Of a stretch of 33,941 bases of DNA, positions 22,113-32,350 are shown piece by piece (position 1 is the first letter of the stretch; each line of letters starts with the position of its first letter). The translations under genes and the position numbers were made by a program. Under the pieces are notes generated by a model, which saw nothing but the letters and a program-made list of their open reading frames with translations, did no database searches and was not told the DNA's origin. Origin of the DNA: Perkinsus chesapeaki (Eukaryota > Perkinsozoa > Perkinsida > Perkinsidae); the NCBI GenBank assembly GCA_013115145.1, contig JAAPAO010000387.1, positions 1 through 33,941 on the forward strand, read 5' to 3'.

Positions 22113-23821
22113 TCTTGCGACTTGCTGATCAGGGCTTTTGACGACTTCCTAGGTTTGGTCGTCCCCCAAATGACCGTGTACTCTGTGTCGTTTTATTGCC
22201 TCGCTTAGGTACAATCTGACTACAATGCGGAATAGGAAGGACATCACCGGCCAAGTGGATCATTTAGGCTTGCGCGGAGACCATGCATTTACCTGATGAG
22301 TCATTTATTCTTCCCGAAGTTTCCGATAACCAAGTCTGCCCTTCGCGTTGCCTGGGCGTTTTCTAGTTAATCGACAAGTGGTCTTCCGGTGGGCAGGAGG
22401 GCGAAAATTTTGCTTCTGTAGGCGTCTGATCTATTGTTGCGAATTCACTTGCCGTACAAATCTTTCAATCTCCAAAGAGTTCCGAAGCCTAGATCCTTTA
22501 GCCCACTTAACGCAAGTACGGGTGATCGCGCATAACACCAATGCCTCTATGTTGTTCTAAATCTCCGCCAAGTCTCGGGCACTGTGCTGAAGGGAGGGCT
22601 CGCCTTAGTCGGGGATGATCGGTCGACTGTTACTGACAAATGCAGACTGTAGCACTACACCGCGAATTAAGTATTCGGAAAATCGTCAGGCGAATATAAG
22701 AGCGCGCAAGCCGGAAAGATGACCGGGAAATGCTGTACTCTGATTGATATGAATCGGCTGGAACTGCTCTGTCCATGATTGAATTCCACGCGCAGTCCTG
22801 GAACCTTCAGAGTCAGATGCGTGTACTTCGGAAAGTTATTGATAATGCTACGGACCGATAATTGCCTCAAGCGATTTCCAAGGGGCGTTTCTAGTACAAA
22901 ATGCCAAGCAGCTATCACAACGAGAGAACTTCTCTCCTTAGTTATATGGCCGATAGAGAGCCCCAGATCATCGAAGGCATGAGCTTCCCGAGTACCCTAC
23001 CTGTCTCATACTTGGCACCGGACGGTTTCCCCGCTGCCCCCATAAGGCACTGGGGTCCACCTCGAATAGCCCTGAATCCTACCTGACAAAGACGTCTCTG
23101 TTAATTAGTTAATTACCGGTATTCAGCCTTCGAACGTGGGGAACGTACGCTTCTGGCGCCCGTGGGATTCTATGGTTGTGCTGTGGCTTTGCTCCGAAAT
23201 GAAGCGGTAAGGCGCAGATGATCTTACCCTATCTCGAGTGTGGAGGTTGGAGTTATGTTGACCGCTAGGTCTTCCACCTGGGGCAAGCTGCTCAGACATA
23301 AATGATGGTAGCGAATGGCTACTGTAGTGGCATTAACAATGTTGCAGTTTACCCCCTTGTGACTGTACGCAAGTGCGCTCAAGGCTTTCAGATTGTGCGA
23401 GCTGTTATCAGGCCTTGTCCCGGGTAAGTTATTCGTGACGCTCCATGCGCCCCGCTGTCTATCAGAGCTAAACTGAACCCTTTGGTACCTTCTGACGTAT
23501 TGCAGGAGTCGACTTCCACCTATTGTGTTTGTTAAGCGCGAATTCCATTTGTTTTCCGCTCGCCCACTGTTGAGTATTTCCCACGTTATGATCGGCTGCT
23601 CTTTTCCCCAGTTCAGCTAGGCTTTGTATTATCACTGTGCTTTCCATCTCGTGTCAATGGCTAAGTGTTGGGTGCTTATAATTCGCCAATAAGGCAGCAG
23701 TACCGGCGGTAGTATACCGCTCTCCGTGTCGCACAGGCAACTGTGGCGCGGTGACGACACTTCAGGCACGGCAGATATTTCTTGGCCTTCAATAGTCCGT
23801 CTCATAGTGAAAGTCGTGACG
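22113..23821. other. Region with unresolved coding signals
   Basis: No complete gene could be built. Several short stretches look protein-like: about 22754-22861 (AQSWNLQSQMRVLRKVIDN), 22946-23086 (MADREPQIIEG), about 23120-23208 (ERGERTLLAPVGFYGCAVAL, ending at a GTAAGG donor) and about 23305-23423 (QGFQIVRAVIRPCPG, ending at a GTAAGT donor). Good donor sites next to two of them hint at a real spliced + strand gene, but the frames could not be joined with confidence and no family is recognised. Confidence 0.25.
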
Positions 23822-25632
23822 ATGGCATCGTTTATCAGTTTCCCTAGGACTCCACTAACTATGAGCCTTTCAGCAGCTACAGCAGTTCTATCCTCGGGCG
23901 GAGTTGTAACCTTCCCTTCGCCTCTATTCGATACCGAACTCCTAACAATCTACAACCCACTGGACCTATGGGGGTGAGTGAAAATCTGAAATTGATCTCC
24001 AATCGGGACTCCGAAGCGGCAGAGAATGATGTTCCTTTCACAGTGGTAGAGTGGGAATCAAGTCGCATTCCCATAGTCCAGAGTATCACTAGGAGCATAT
24101 ATCTTCTCAAATGTTTTCCAGCATCTCCAGTGTGAAGTTTTTGGGCTCTAGACAATCTTCGTGAGGCCAGATGGGTCTTCAGCGAAGACCCATAAGGACG
24201 TTTGTCCTTAGTCATCACTCCATGATCCGAGATGCTGATAGCAGGTTTAATTCGTCCTACGTGGTGGCTGAATACTTGTACCTACTCTTTGCTGCTGCTA
24301 CCCTCTCACATGCCTGGAAGAGTAACCGATACTACCTCTCCACGACAACGTTGGCTAAAAATAGACTTTCCTTGTAGATTCGAGTACGAGTAGCAGCCTG
24401 GGTTTGTGGTTCGGGTGCCTACTGAGTGGGTCGATTGTGGAGCTGTTCACCATACTCTCGCCTGAGGTGATCGGATAGTCGTTCTACTACTGTTGGATAG
24501 ACTCTTCCATACCACCGTCAGTCTATGTTTTCAGATTGGCAATTTCTATCACACCCAGGCCTCAGTCATGCTCATAGGGAAGACCGAGCCACTGTAGGCT
24601 GTTGTTTGAAGGCGCGTGAAGTCCTGCAGTCATGCAGGTATATGCTAGTGGGGTGCTATGGTGGCATCCAGTACTTGGCTGTGCAGCTAGCCTTCACTGC
24701 AGCCGGCGATACCGATACGAAAGCCGGTCGCAAACTGGGTGTCACTCTCATTTCCGGTGAAGTGTCGGCTCTTTGCGATTGACGCTCGGAGGGGAATGTT
24801 GGCAGGTCTCGCTGGGAGATATCTTTGGTCTTTACTTGATATTATCGGTGCTCACTTTCTTTGGTGGGTATGGCATGAAAGCGACAAGCTCTACTTGGCT
24901 AAGGCCTCCGGAGTGAGTGCATACACTGCCAATCTCCTGTCCACCACCTATTTGCTCGCTTTCCTTGCATACTGCAATCAGGTCCCTATTGCGAGCAGCT
25001 TTTGGATACTCGCCGAAACTGCCTCAATTGGTTTTATTTACTCAATTGTCAGAAGGCGCAATGCTCTGCTCGTCTCGGTCACGATAGCCGTGATTACCCC
25101 ACTGCTGCTCAACATCCCATTTATACTGCTATATCATCCGTTTTCTAATAATTACGGCCATCCTGAGATACCTCTGTACCTGCTTGAGGCAGCAGCGGTC
25201 ATCGCTGTCCTTCTGATGGTTCGTGGTGGACACTCAGTTAGCAGCCACCGGTGGTTGTTCTATCTCGCGGGATCCTTCGTTGCAATTAACTCTGCCATTT
25301 TCATCGCCTTTCAAGACCGAGCTGGACGCAATCTGCGATATTCCTATGGCGAACCCTTCACTAATAGTTCTTGCCACGGGGTAACCGAACTGGTTTTTTG
25401 GGGTACTGCGGAGAGAGACCGATTCCTCTGCCCAGCCAAAATAGGCTCTGATAAGCTTTACACGCTTTCCTGTCTGAAAGGTCCCTTGATGGAGGGGCGA
25501 TGGTATTGGCTCTGCGGAGTTGGAGTCTCTCAAGAGGCTTTCGTAGAAGTCTGTATCGAGGTGCTGAAGACTTCCGCATTGATATTCTTCTTGTTCGCTG
25601 CGAGTCTAGGCGGAAAGCGAAAGATAATCTAA
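23822..25632 (+). CDS. Multipass membrane protein of an uncharacterised eukaryotic family, 7 exons
   Basis: Function unknown. Exons: 23822-23973, 24242-24321, 24378-24466, 24535-24593, 24638-24756, 24806-24912, 24982-25632; phases agree and give 418 aa with about eight hydrophobic segments. The order of motifs, IGNFYHTQASVMLIGKTEPL, then DIIGAHFLWWVWHESD, then YHPFSNNYGHPEIPLYLLEA, then CHGVTELVFWGTAERDRFLC and WYWLCG, recalls a family I know as DUF7802 ('WWTWHDTD', 'CP', 'WYTICG'); the family name is from memory and should be checked. Intron 24913-24981 (69 nt) is a stop-free multiple of three, so unspliced reading continues in frame, but removing it restores the KASGVPIASSFW spacing. The first ATG at 23822 was chosen because the upstream frame has no motif; 23861 is an alternative. 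Confidence 0.75.
24171..24193. repeat. Palindrome in the first intron of the membrane-protein gene
   Basis: The arms ATGGGTCTTC and GAAGACCCAT (10 bp) surround AGC. If the centre is taken as G24182, the next pair (A/C) is a transition mismatch, so it is probably a decayed one-base-loop hairpin with 11-bp arms. Confidence 0.7.
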
Positions 25633-26584
25633 GTTTGATACTCTCCCTTGGGGCTTCCAAAGGGCTCCCATAGAGTTTTTCTGTTTGTCGGGTTGATTTT
25701 GGTTTCGTCGTTCCAACGTCGGGAACATGCAGTCATGATCGATCATTAACTTTTCGGAAAGAAGCGAAAGCGTACATCCTCGATGTTTTGAAATATCTTG
25801 GAAGTACCGAAAACAAGGAGAGAGTCATGGTTATTAGCTCGGACTGCCTACAACTCAGTTAACGCGTACTGAGGAATCCTCAGCAATACGATAACATGTT
25901 GACTTATGCAACACATTGGGTTTGACGTAATGAACCTCGCCGGGAGGAGTGTACACGACAAAGCTCCTCTTCCACGGACCGCGATCGGAAATGTCACGGA
26001 ATCTACAGATCTAGGCGTGCTAGATCCACTACCTCCTATTCTTGGTCAGCAATTCTTACCATTTATATTGGGCAGCCCTTGCGCGCACATTTTTGTCTTA
26101 CGACCAGGTGGAGGCTGAGTAAGGTTTATAGGTTGATCTCAGTTGGCGATCATTCTGTCGGGCCGCGCCCTGATGTAGAACAAAACGCAGTTGTTGGAGA
26201 AGATGACACGTTAGGTAACTTTAGTCTGAAATCCAGTATATGTGCCACTAGTTGTACACTAGTCTCTGATTATGGCAGGGGAAGACCGTTAAGCACAACC
26301 ATAATAACCCGAAGAAATCAAAAGAGGATTCTTAAACAAAAAGGCCATCAGAAACGACCCGATGCAGGCCGAGGACCGGAATCTATGTAAAACCTCGTGA
26401 CCACGCTACTAGACAATGAACCAGGACCATAGTATGGTCACCATACCAAATACCATCTGGCAAATAACATTTGGCTGCTTTAAAGTAGTAAAGCCCACAT
26501 CACAATTTGAGCATACTATAGTGGATTGGACTCCTATCAGTATCACCTAAGAGTTATTCGACCTGACAGGGCCTTTAAGGGGGA
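25633..26584. other. Region between convergent genes
   Basis: About 950 bp lie between the stop of the + strand membrane-protein gene and the stop of the minus-strand gene, so it should contain both 3' ends. No gene or terminator was recognised. One hairpin lies at 26425-26439 (arms GACCATA/TATGGTC, centre G). Confidence 0.45.
26425..26439. repeat. One-base-loop palindrome
   Basis: The 7-bp arms GACCATA and TATGGTC flank a single G. The palindrome is intergenic. Confidence 0.7.
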
Positions 26585-27994
26585 TCAGAACGTAACGGGC
26601 CCGATTGTCCACAGAGGGTAAGTATTACTCCAGCTTATTGTCCAGAAGATGAACGTAACCCAAGTTATAGACGCGGCGGCTACTAGGAATGAGGCAGTCG
26701 CTCCAAGTTGAGCATGAGCAGCTACTTCACTTTTCGGGGTTGCAGTCACGCTGATTGTGCCGCTGCGGGTGAAGTCAATAATGCTACCGATGACGGGTAA
26801 GTTGACATCAAATGAAATTGAGATTACAATAGATCCGGAGGCGGACTTGCCGTCATCCGGATAACGTACATCAGCGGAAGCTGACAAGCAAACGGTGATG
26901 GACAAAGAAATCCCTGCACCTAGTTCCCATATGACAGCACATCCTGTAGCCCGGACAGACAGGTCAACTGTCCAGTCGTTGTTGTCGAAGTCTCCAGGGA
27001 CTTGTAAGGAGAACGCGAGCTCGGCAAACCGATCAGGCTTGCGAAGGTCAGGTAGGCGAATTCCCAAGCTGAAGGTGAGGAACAGATCACTGTTGACAAG
27101 AAAACGAAACTTTTTCAGATTGGTACTGTCAGCACATGATGAGGGGAAGTGAAATTCAAATACAGTCGCCAACTTTCGCGGGTAGTTGAGTCTGGCAAAG
27201 TAGGCGGTCGCGGCTGTCCCATCCTCAATAGTGAAATATGGTATAATTTCAGAGGAGCGCAGACGGCGTTGGGGCATCCAGTCAGTTGTTCCTCGAGGTA
27301 GACTTGAGTCGGATGGTATATAGCCGGATAGAAGCTGAGCACGCCAACTTGAGAAATCATCACCTACGCCTCTCTGCCCCTTGCCGCCTTCTCCCGAAAG
27401 GACCTCTGTGAGACCATTCTTGATAGCATACATCTTGTAAATACGCTCCTGAGCATCTAGGGTGGAAAGCTTGCCACTCTTTTTCTCGAAGTCGGAGAAC
27501 TTCATTTCCTGGTAAACCACATGACCATGTCTACCATTAGTGGCAATAACATCTATTGGCTTCTCATTGTGTTCATCCATATAGAGTGTTCAAGTGTCCG
27601 GTGCCAAGTTAGCCATATATATACCAGAGAAGTTTGCACCAGTGGCGTTATCCACCCCTTGGAAGCAGTCCTTAACCCACTTGCTAACCATAACACCAAC
27701 GCTTTCGGATGATCCGATGAATGCCCACCCATCTTTCTCGAGTGAAGTAGTACCAGAGAGTGTGGCCGGGGTTGTATCAGCCCGAGAAGCTGTCTGGCCA
27801 AGCAAGTGGGACTCGCCGTTCAAGATATGCTCCACGATAACAGAGTCGGCTGTCATAGTTTTGATGAAATATTGATAAGGTAGGGTTGGCGGGTTGGAGG
27901 GTTTGGCCGTGGACTTATGATAATAGCTCATGTCCTTCTCCGAATTGAATGCACTACCACCAGTGGTACCATTCGAGCTCTTCGAGGGGGGCAA
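26585..27994 (-). pseudogene. Large hydrophobic protein interrupted by one in-frame TGA
   Basis: On the minus strand one frame stays open from 27994 to 26585 except for a single TGA at 27592-27590. The first part (to 27593) has SVIVEHILNGE and EKDGWAFIGSSESVGVMVS; the second, from ATG 27580, has KPIDVIATNGRHGHVVYQ and AQERIYKMYAIKNGL, then long amphipathic/hydrophobic stretches (SITWVTFIFWTISW near the end). The TGA falls in the middle of what reads as one continuous domain. Options are a recent nonsense mutation (pseudogene or allele), stop-codon readthrough or recoding, or a 71-nt intron using GTATAT...AATAG that would remove it. No ATG lies before 27931 in frame; a 5' exon with a signal peptide may be missing. 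The family is not recognised; it resembles lineage-specific surface proteins. Confidence 0.55.
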
Positions 27995-27996
27995 GA

Positions 27997-28013
27997 AGTT
28001 CTTGCCAAGAACT
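27997..28013. repeat. One-base-loop palindrome upstream of the minus-strand gene
   Basis: The 8-bp arms AGTTCTTG and CAAGAACT flank a single C at 28005. It lies just 5' of the minus-strand open frame. Confidence 0.8.
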
Positions 28014-28332
28014 CGTCAATGCCATTGACTCAATGGGATGGCTAGAGTAGACTGGCATGGATAATTCCTGTGATACTCAATAGAGTTGCAGTATAACAGA
28101 TGTACTTATGTTGGGTTGCATCGCTTGGGTGCTTTAATGCCGGTGGTACCGCGCGCACGGTGCATGAAAATGCGCGCAGAGGGTCGAAAATATGCATAAC
28201 AAGTATTTCTAGAGTTTGGACTCGGCAACTTCGATTACTTAACTAGGGGCATTTCTAAGGTATACAGTGAAGGAATTAATCGAAAACTCGTTGTACTTAG
28301 TGAATGACCGAGTTGTCAAGAAGCGCGCGTTC

Positions 28333-28350
28333 TAGATGACGCGTACTGTA
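28333..28350. mobile_element. Solitary MITE end
   Basis: TAGATGACGCGTACTGTA matches the right terminus of the MITE at 12646-12823 with one difference. No opposite end was found nearby, so it is probably a decayed or solo remnant of the same family. Confidence 0.45.
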
Positions 28351-28422
28351 TCAAGTCCAAGTAAATGTGAGGCGACCCAGTCAAGATGCGCTCGCTGAAG
28401 CTCTGGGACAGCTCTTTTGTCC

Positions 28423-28755
28423 CTCGGCCAAGCCGCTTGGGCAATATCGATTGGACGTTTTTCCGAAGCAGTAAGATCGCGAGGTCAGCATGTATTCGGT
28501 TTCACTGGTACTATTAGTTTCGTGCTTACTTGAAAGCTCGGAATTAATGGAATATTGTACGAATGCAAGATGCAAATGGATCGCCCGTCAGCGTCCAGCG
28601 ATATCAAAACCATACATGACACCAGAAAGTTGTTCATGGAGGGGTCAAACGGCTCACAACGGATGGAGTCCAGCCGATGCCATCGGCCCGAATCGGGCCG
28701 CCCGGTGGACCTCTGGGCATTAATATCGTTGTAGGCTACTCGATGTGTAAGATTC
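28423..28755. repeat. Direct repeat, copy A
   Basis: This is a diverged copy of 32812-33118, in the same orientation, 4.4 kb away. Both begin CTCGGCCAAGCCGCTTGGGC and end CTCGATGTGTAAGATTC. They differ by scattered substitutions, several small indels, and one 42-bp insertion present only in copy A (28668-28709). On the minus strand both copies have a short open frame (for example VAYNDI, CEPFDP, FLVS) that could be an exon of a repeated gene or of a mobile element. Confidence 0.85.
28668..28709. repeat. Double-hairpin insertion in copy A of the direct repeat
   Basis: The 42 bases are missing from copy B at the equivalent place (33070-33073) and are flanked by TGGA on both sides (28664-28667 and 28706-28709), as a 4-base target duplication or a slip would give. 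The core is two overlapping one-base-loop palindromes: 28673-28687 (arms GCCGATG/CATCGGC) and 28685-28699 (arms GGCCCGA/TCGGGCC). The length is a multiple of three and opens no stop in the minus-strand frame. Confidence 0.85.
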
Positions 28756-28763
28756 AGTCTTAC
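28747..28763. repeat. Hairpin at the end of copy A
   Basis: GTAAGATTCAGTCTTAC has 8-bp arms around C28755 with one T/G mismatch. The left arm lies inside repeat copy A and the right arm outside it. Copy B has the left arm only. Confidence 0.6.
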
Positions 28764-29252
28764 GCATCCCTAATTTAGGGACGAGACTAATAGAGACGAT
28801 TACGCTACGATTACGCCATACGTGTAACAGAACTGAGTTAGGCAGAGACGGTTACGCAGACATATGAAACGTATACGACAAAACGCATGCGCTGTGTGCC
28901 GCGCCGGTGCAACTATGAATATTGTCATGCTGTTGCGGTACGGCTTCGGGCGGATTGCGGACGGAGCCACGAATCGAAGCTCCGCCTTCGTCTAACTCAA
29001 CAGTAGTTCTGCCTAATGGATGATCTTTCGTCTAGTGCTTGTAGTGATAATGTTTGACCGAGCAACAAGAACAAGTATGAACAGTTCCCAAAGCCTCATA
29101 CAAAGTATCATTATGAGACTCATAACTAATCATAAGCAACAAATCGGCCACATCACATACAGCTGATCTTGTAATCTTGGCGTTCCTACACGGAATGACT
29201 ATTACTAACATAAAGTATGATGATGATTCATTGGCATAAAGGCGCCAACATT

Positions 29253-29269
29253 GACTTTACAGTAAAGTC
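29253..29269. repeat. One-base-loop palindrome
   Basis: The 8-bp arms GACTTTAC and GTAAAGTC flank a single A at 29261. It lies downstream of the cysteine-rich gene. Confidence 0.8.
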
Positions 29270-29439
29270 TTCACTAATCCGATCATAACTACAAAGAATA
29301 AGACATAAGCTCTATACCGTTAGCTACCAACTTCATAAAATCAAAAAAATCACTACAACTGTGGTTGTATAGAAAAAACCCCTCATAGAAAGGCTTCAAT
29401 ACAGAGGCAGGGTTTTATCTAAGACAAAGTGTCTTGGAT

Positions 29440-30024
29440 TCACTCGACATACCAAACGCAGTCAATGGTTAAGCCCTCATGAAGAACGCAATGCATGCCT
29501 GTTGGACATTTCTTGAAAAACTGAAAAAAGGGCATGAAATTAATACACCATGGAAACTCTTACCGCACAGCCTAAACGGCAGTAACCATCGTTATCACAA
29601 TATTGGTTGGCATTTCCGTTAGGCGCGCCCGGACAATCGGAATTGTGTGAGCATGTCTGACTGCAGAAGCATACGAGAGTACTGCCTGTTACGAAGGAGC
29701 ATGCAGGATACCAGCCGGGCTGACACCTACAGCCTTCTTTGCTTAAGCAACCAACTGGCTCCGCATAAGGAACTGATTAAGAAAACAGCATCACATGGAA
29801 TCGTTGAATGTAAGCGGAGGTGCTTGTGGGTTTTGGGAACAGTTCATACCTGTGGTCGCCTGAATCACGGTGGTCATATTGGTATCTCCGGGTCTCTCGT
29901 CTGAGTTCATTCTGAAAAAAATATATTTCGAGGTCTTCAAAGAGACATACTACGTCTGCGTACGGATTTCCTCTAAACTACTGCCGAAGCTTCCTAGAAT
30001 GCTGATGATGAGAGTAATTCTCAT
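29440..30024 (-). CDS. Small secreted cysteine-rich protein, 4 exons
   Basis: Unknown function, predicted extracellular. Exons on the minus strand: 30024-29954, 29911-29850, 29772-29564, 29520-29440; introns are 42, 77 and 43 nt with GT-AG ends and every phase fits. The product is 140 aa: a signal peptide (MRITLIISILGSFGSS), a short Thr-rich stretch, then 14 cysteines in motifs such as EGCRCQPGWYPAC, CFCSQTCSHNSDCPG, QYCDNDGYCRLGC, KKCPTGMHC, enough for seven disulfides. The CDNDGYC-type spacing resembles EGF/WAP-like modules but no family fits exactly. The four exons were hidden because no single frame is long. Lineage-specific secreted or host-interaction proteins often look like this, but that is only inference. 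Confidence 0.75.
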
Positions 30025-31565
30025 AGTATACGAGTCATATAATATGACTGCAATGAATGTATACGAATGAGCAAGGCAGCTAGTAATAGTCAATGACTGA
30101 CTATTGCTGACAAATACTGATAGTCTATCACGGTTCCGCCGACTAAAGGGAGCCAAAATGCCTGACTGGGGTGCACAGTCCAACTTACACTGAAGGAGCC
30201 CGTATAAGAGCGTGATGCTAAGATTACCATCGTAGGCTGGACGTGATGGAGTTTTAATGACAAATATTAAAACTCCAACCCGTCTAATTCGTTATCAAAT
30301 AACTCGCCATGGATGCGGCGCGCATCATGCACGGAAACAGCGCAGGAAGGGCTTTAGCTCACCGACCGCCCATGTGACCTCAGAGATGTCACGGACTGAC
30401 ACGCACACATAATGTGTAAGACATTGTGAACTGACGATCAGTGCAGTTGCTGGTGGCGTCGTCATGTGTCCAGACTACATACAAGCTTGATAGGTCAATT
30501 ATAGACAATAGAGCCTGCAAGTGTATCAAGCATAGTGATCTTCGACCGGCGGTCCTAGAGACGGTCTGTAACGATGCTGGACAGTTCCCTGTGTGAAGCG
30601 CCGCCTGCTTGCCTGCCAGGGCGGAAAGAGGAAATTTTCAATTTCAAATTAAGAAATCCCCTCGATAATGGAGACTCGGTTAACTGTGGCGACCACTGAC
30701 CGCGCGTCTAATAGAAACCCTATCTAAGATGGACAACCCTACCTCATAACATGTTGAATAATGGTTAACGGAATGAGTACGCGAGTGTAGTGGTTGTGAA
30801 ATCCAGAGAAAACAGGAGGGGAGACAATTGACGAGAACATAGTCAACACAACACACAAGGGACATGCTAAGACTGTGTTAGATAAGGTTATAGCACACTC
30901 TTCGACAAACCAGACCAATTGCTTTCCAAAGCGGCTTATACCGGCTCATACCGAGCCGAACGAACAATCATTGCTCAACAATGCCGGGAATACGAGTACG
31001 GCGATGCTCTTGATGGTAACTTGGTACCATACCATAGTGCTGGCCGATTCGCAAGTCGCGAATCGAGTAATGTCCGCCTGCCTATCAGACTCGCATATGG
31101 TGACATTATTTCTGTACCAAGTAACTAGTAAGTGCATGGTAACCGGAGCCCGACCCGATACATGATGTAATCTACATCAGGATTATCCGGTAGGATAATA
31201 ATCGGTTTTCGGGTTCCAGGTTACTCCTGCAAACCCCGTATTCGATGGGATTTTACGAGTCACATAAGCCAGCAGAAAAAAACTAAAACTTCGAATCTTT
31301 TCTCCGGTTTCCTGGAAGCAGAAGAAGTTTGATAGATATGTTTTGCTGGTCCGGGGAATCCCCGGCAGAGTACAATGTGAAGTTTCATGGAGAGCTTCTG
31401 GATTTTGTATGTTACTGTATCTCACATTATGGGAGTCACATACTTCATATGTCAATAAGTGACTTAGTGACATAAAACCTGAGGTAGTTGAGGCTGGCCC
31501 TCCTCCTACGTGGAGTCACCGACTCCTCAGAGAGAGGTCCATGAGCGCGCGGCGTCGGGGTAACC
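30025..31565. other. Repeat-rich intergenic region
   Basis: There is no supportable gene. An inverted repeat with 12-bp arms (TGGAGTTTTAAT, 30247-30258, and its complement, 30266-30277) has a 7-base loop. A one-base-loop hairpin lies at 31351-31365 (arms CCGGGGA/TCCCCGG). A 68-codon frame at about 30928-31134 (RLAYGDIISVPSN at its end) looks somewhat protein-like but has no start or known motif. Confidence 0.4.
31351..31365. repeat. One-base-loop palindrome, GC-rich
   Basis: The 7-bp arms CCGGGGA and TCCCCGG flank a single A at 31358. Confidence 0.75.
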
Positions 31566-31760
31566 CATCTGATCCAGTATAATTACGTCCAGTGGCCAGT
31601 TGATGTTCTTATTTCACCCATTGCTCTTTCATACACTCCCACTTCGTCCATCTCACTTTGGCCAGCCGAGTGCGCCCACCGCACGCCATTGTCTTTTCAT
31701 CCACTACCACTTCATCCATTCGCATTTCGTCCACCGGATTAACAATTTTAACCCGAATTT

Positions 31761-31799
31761 TAACATGTCACCGCGAAGTCGCTCCGCGGTGACATGTTA
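31761..31799. repeat. Large one-base-loop hairpin, 19-bp arms
   Basis: The arms begin TAACATGTCACCGCG and centre on C31780, with two mismatched pairs (A/C and T/G) near the loop. Six or seven more pairs can form outside after a 2-base bulge. Confidence 0.85.
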
Positions 31800-31850
31800 G
31801 AAAATTCGCCGGAAACACACCTCGTTCACCCGGGACTTCGTTTTTAACCC

Positions 31851-31872
31851 CCTCTAGCCTAGAGGCTCTAGG
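31851..31872. repeat. Two overlapping one-base-loop palindromes
   Basis: 31851-31865 (arms CCTCTAG/CTAGAGG, centre C) overlaps 31858-31872 (arms CCTAGAG/CTCTAGG, centre G). The two share eight bases, so only one can form at a time. Confidence 0.75.
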
Positions 31873-31894
31873 ATTCGAACCTGGGTCGATTGGC

Positions 31895-31917
31895 GGTTAT
31901 ACCATGATGGTATAACC
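31895..31917. repeat. One-base-loop palindrome, 11-bp arms
   Basis: The arms GGTTATACCAT and ATGGTATAACC flank G31906. Pairing extends to about 16 bp with C/A and T/G mismatches. Confidence 0.85.
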
Positions 31918-32327
31918 ACCGATGGTAGACCAATATGATGAATATGACCGATTATTTCACGGACCGGTATGTGAGAACAATCATCGAAAACCCCGTGCCA
32001 ACGGGGAAGAGTGTGAGCTCACACTTCAGCGAACCTGTAACGCTAACTTCTCTCAATATTGTGGAACCGCTTGGCACCCGTTCCCTAACTCTCTACCTGA
32101 TTGTAAATATACGTATCACTTAACTTAGAACCTGCAGCTCTGTTCTAACCAGAGCTGAGAACGTTCCGCGTCACCAAAGGACGTCTACGATGAGGTTCAC
32201 CCTACAACAGCCCGTTGCCAAAGGGCTCCAACAGCTTTTCTTAGCCGCATCTTTCTCATGTTTTAATATGTGTGAGCTTTATTACGTTGCGCGTATTGCG
32301 GTATAGCCGTGGTTGCTAAAGTTGTAT

Positions 32328-32350
32328 CATACTATGAACTTCGTAGTATG
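32328..32350. repeat. One-base-loop palindrome, 11-bp arms with one mismatch
   Basis: The arms CATACTATGAA and TTCGTAGTATG flank C32339, with one T/G mismatched pair. Confidence 0.8.

Noticed and set aside
30150-30160. Minus-strand match of 11 bases (CATTTTGGCTC) to the dinoflagellate/perkinsid spliced leader
   Set aside because: The bases on both sides do not continue the leader (no CCGTAGC before it and no AAG then GT after it), so it is probably chance.
31850-31925. Possible tRNA gene on the minus strand (B-box GGTTCGAATCC)
   Set aside because: The T-stem pairs only 4 of 5 and no acceptor stem closes it; a long palindrome occupies the place of the anticodon arm. At most a tRNA-derived relic.
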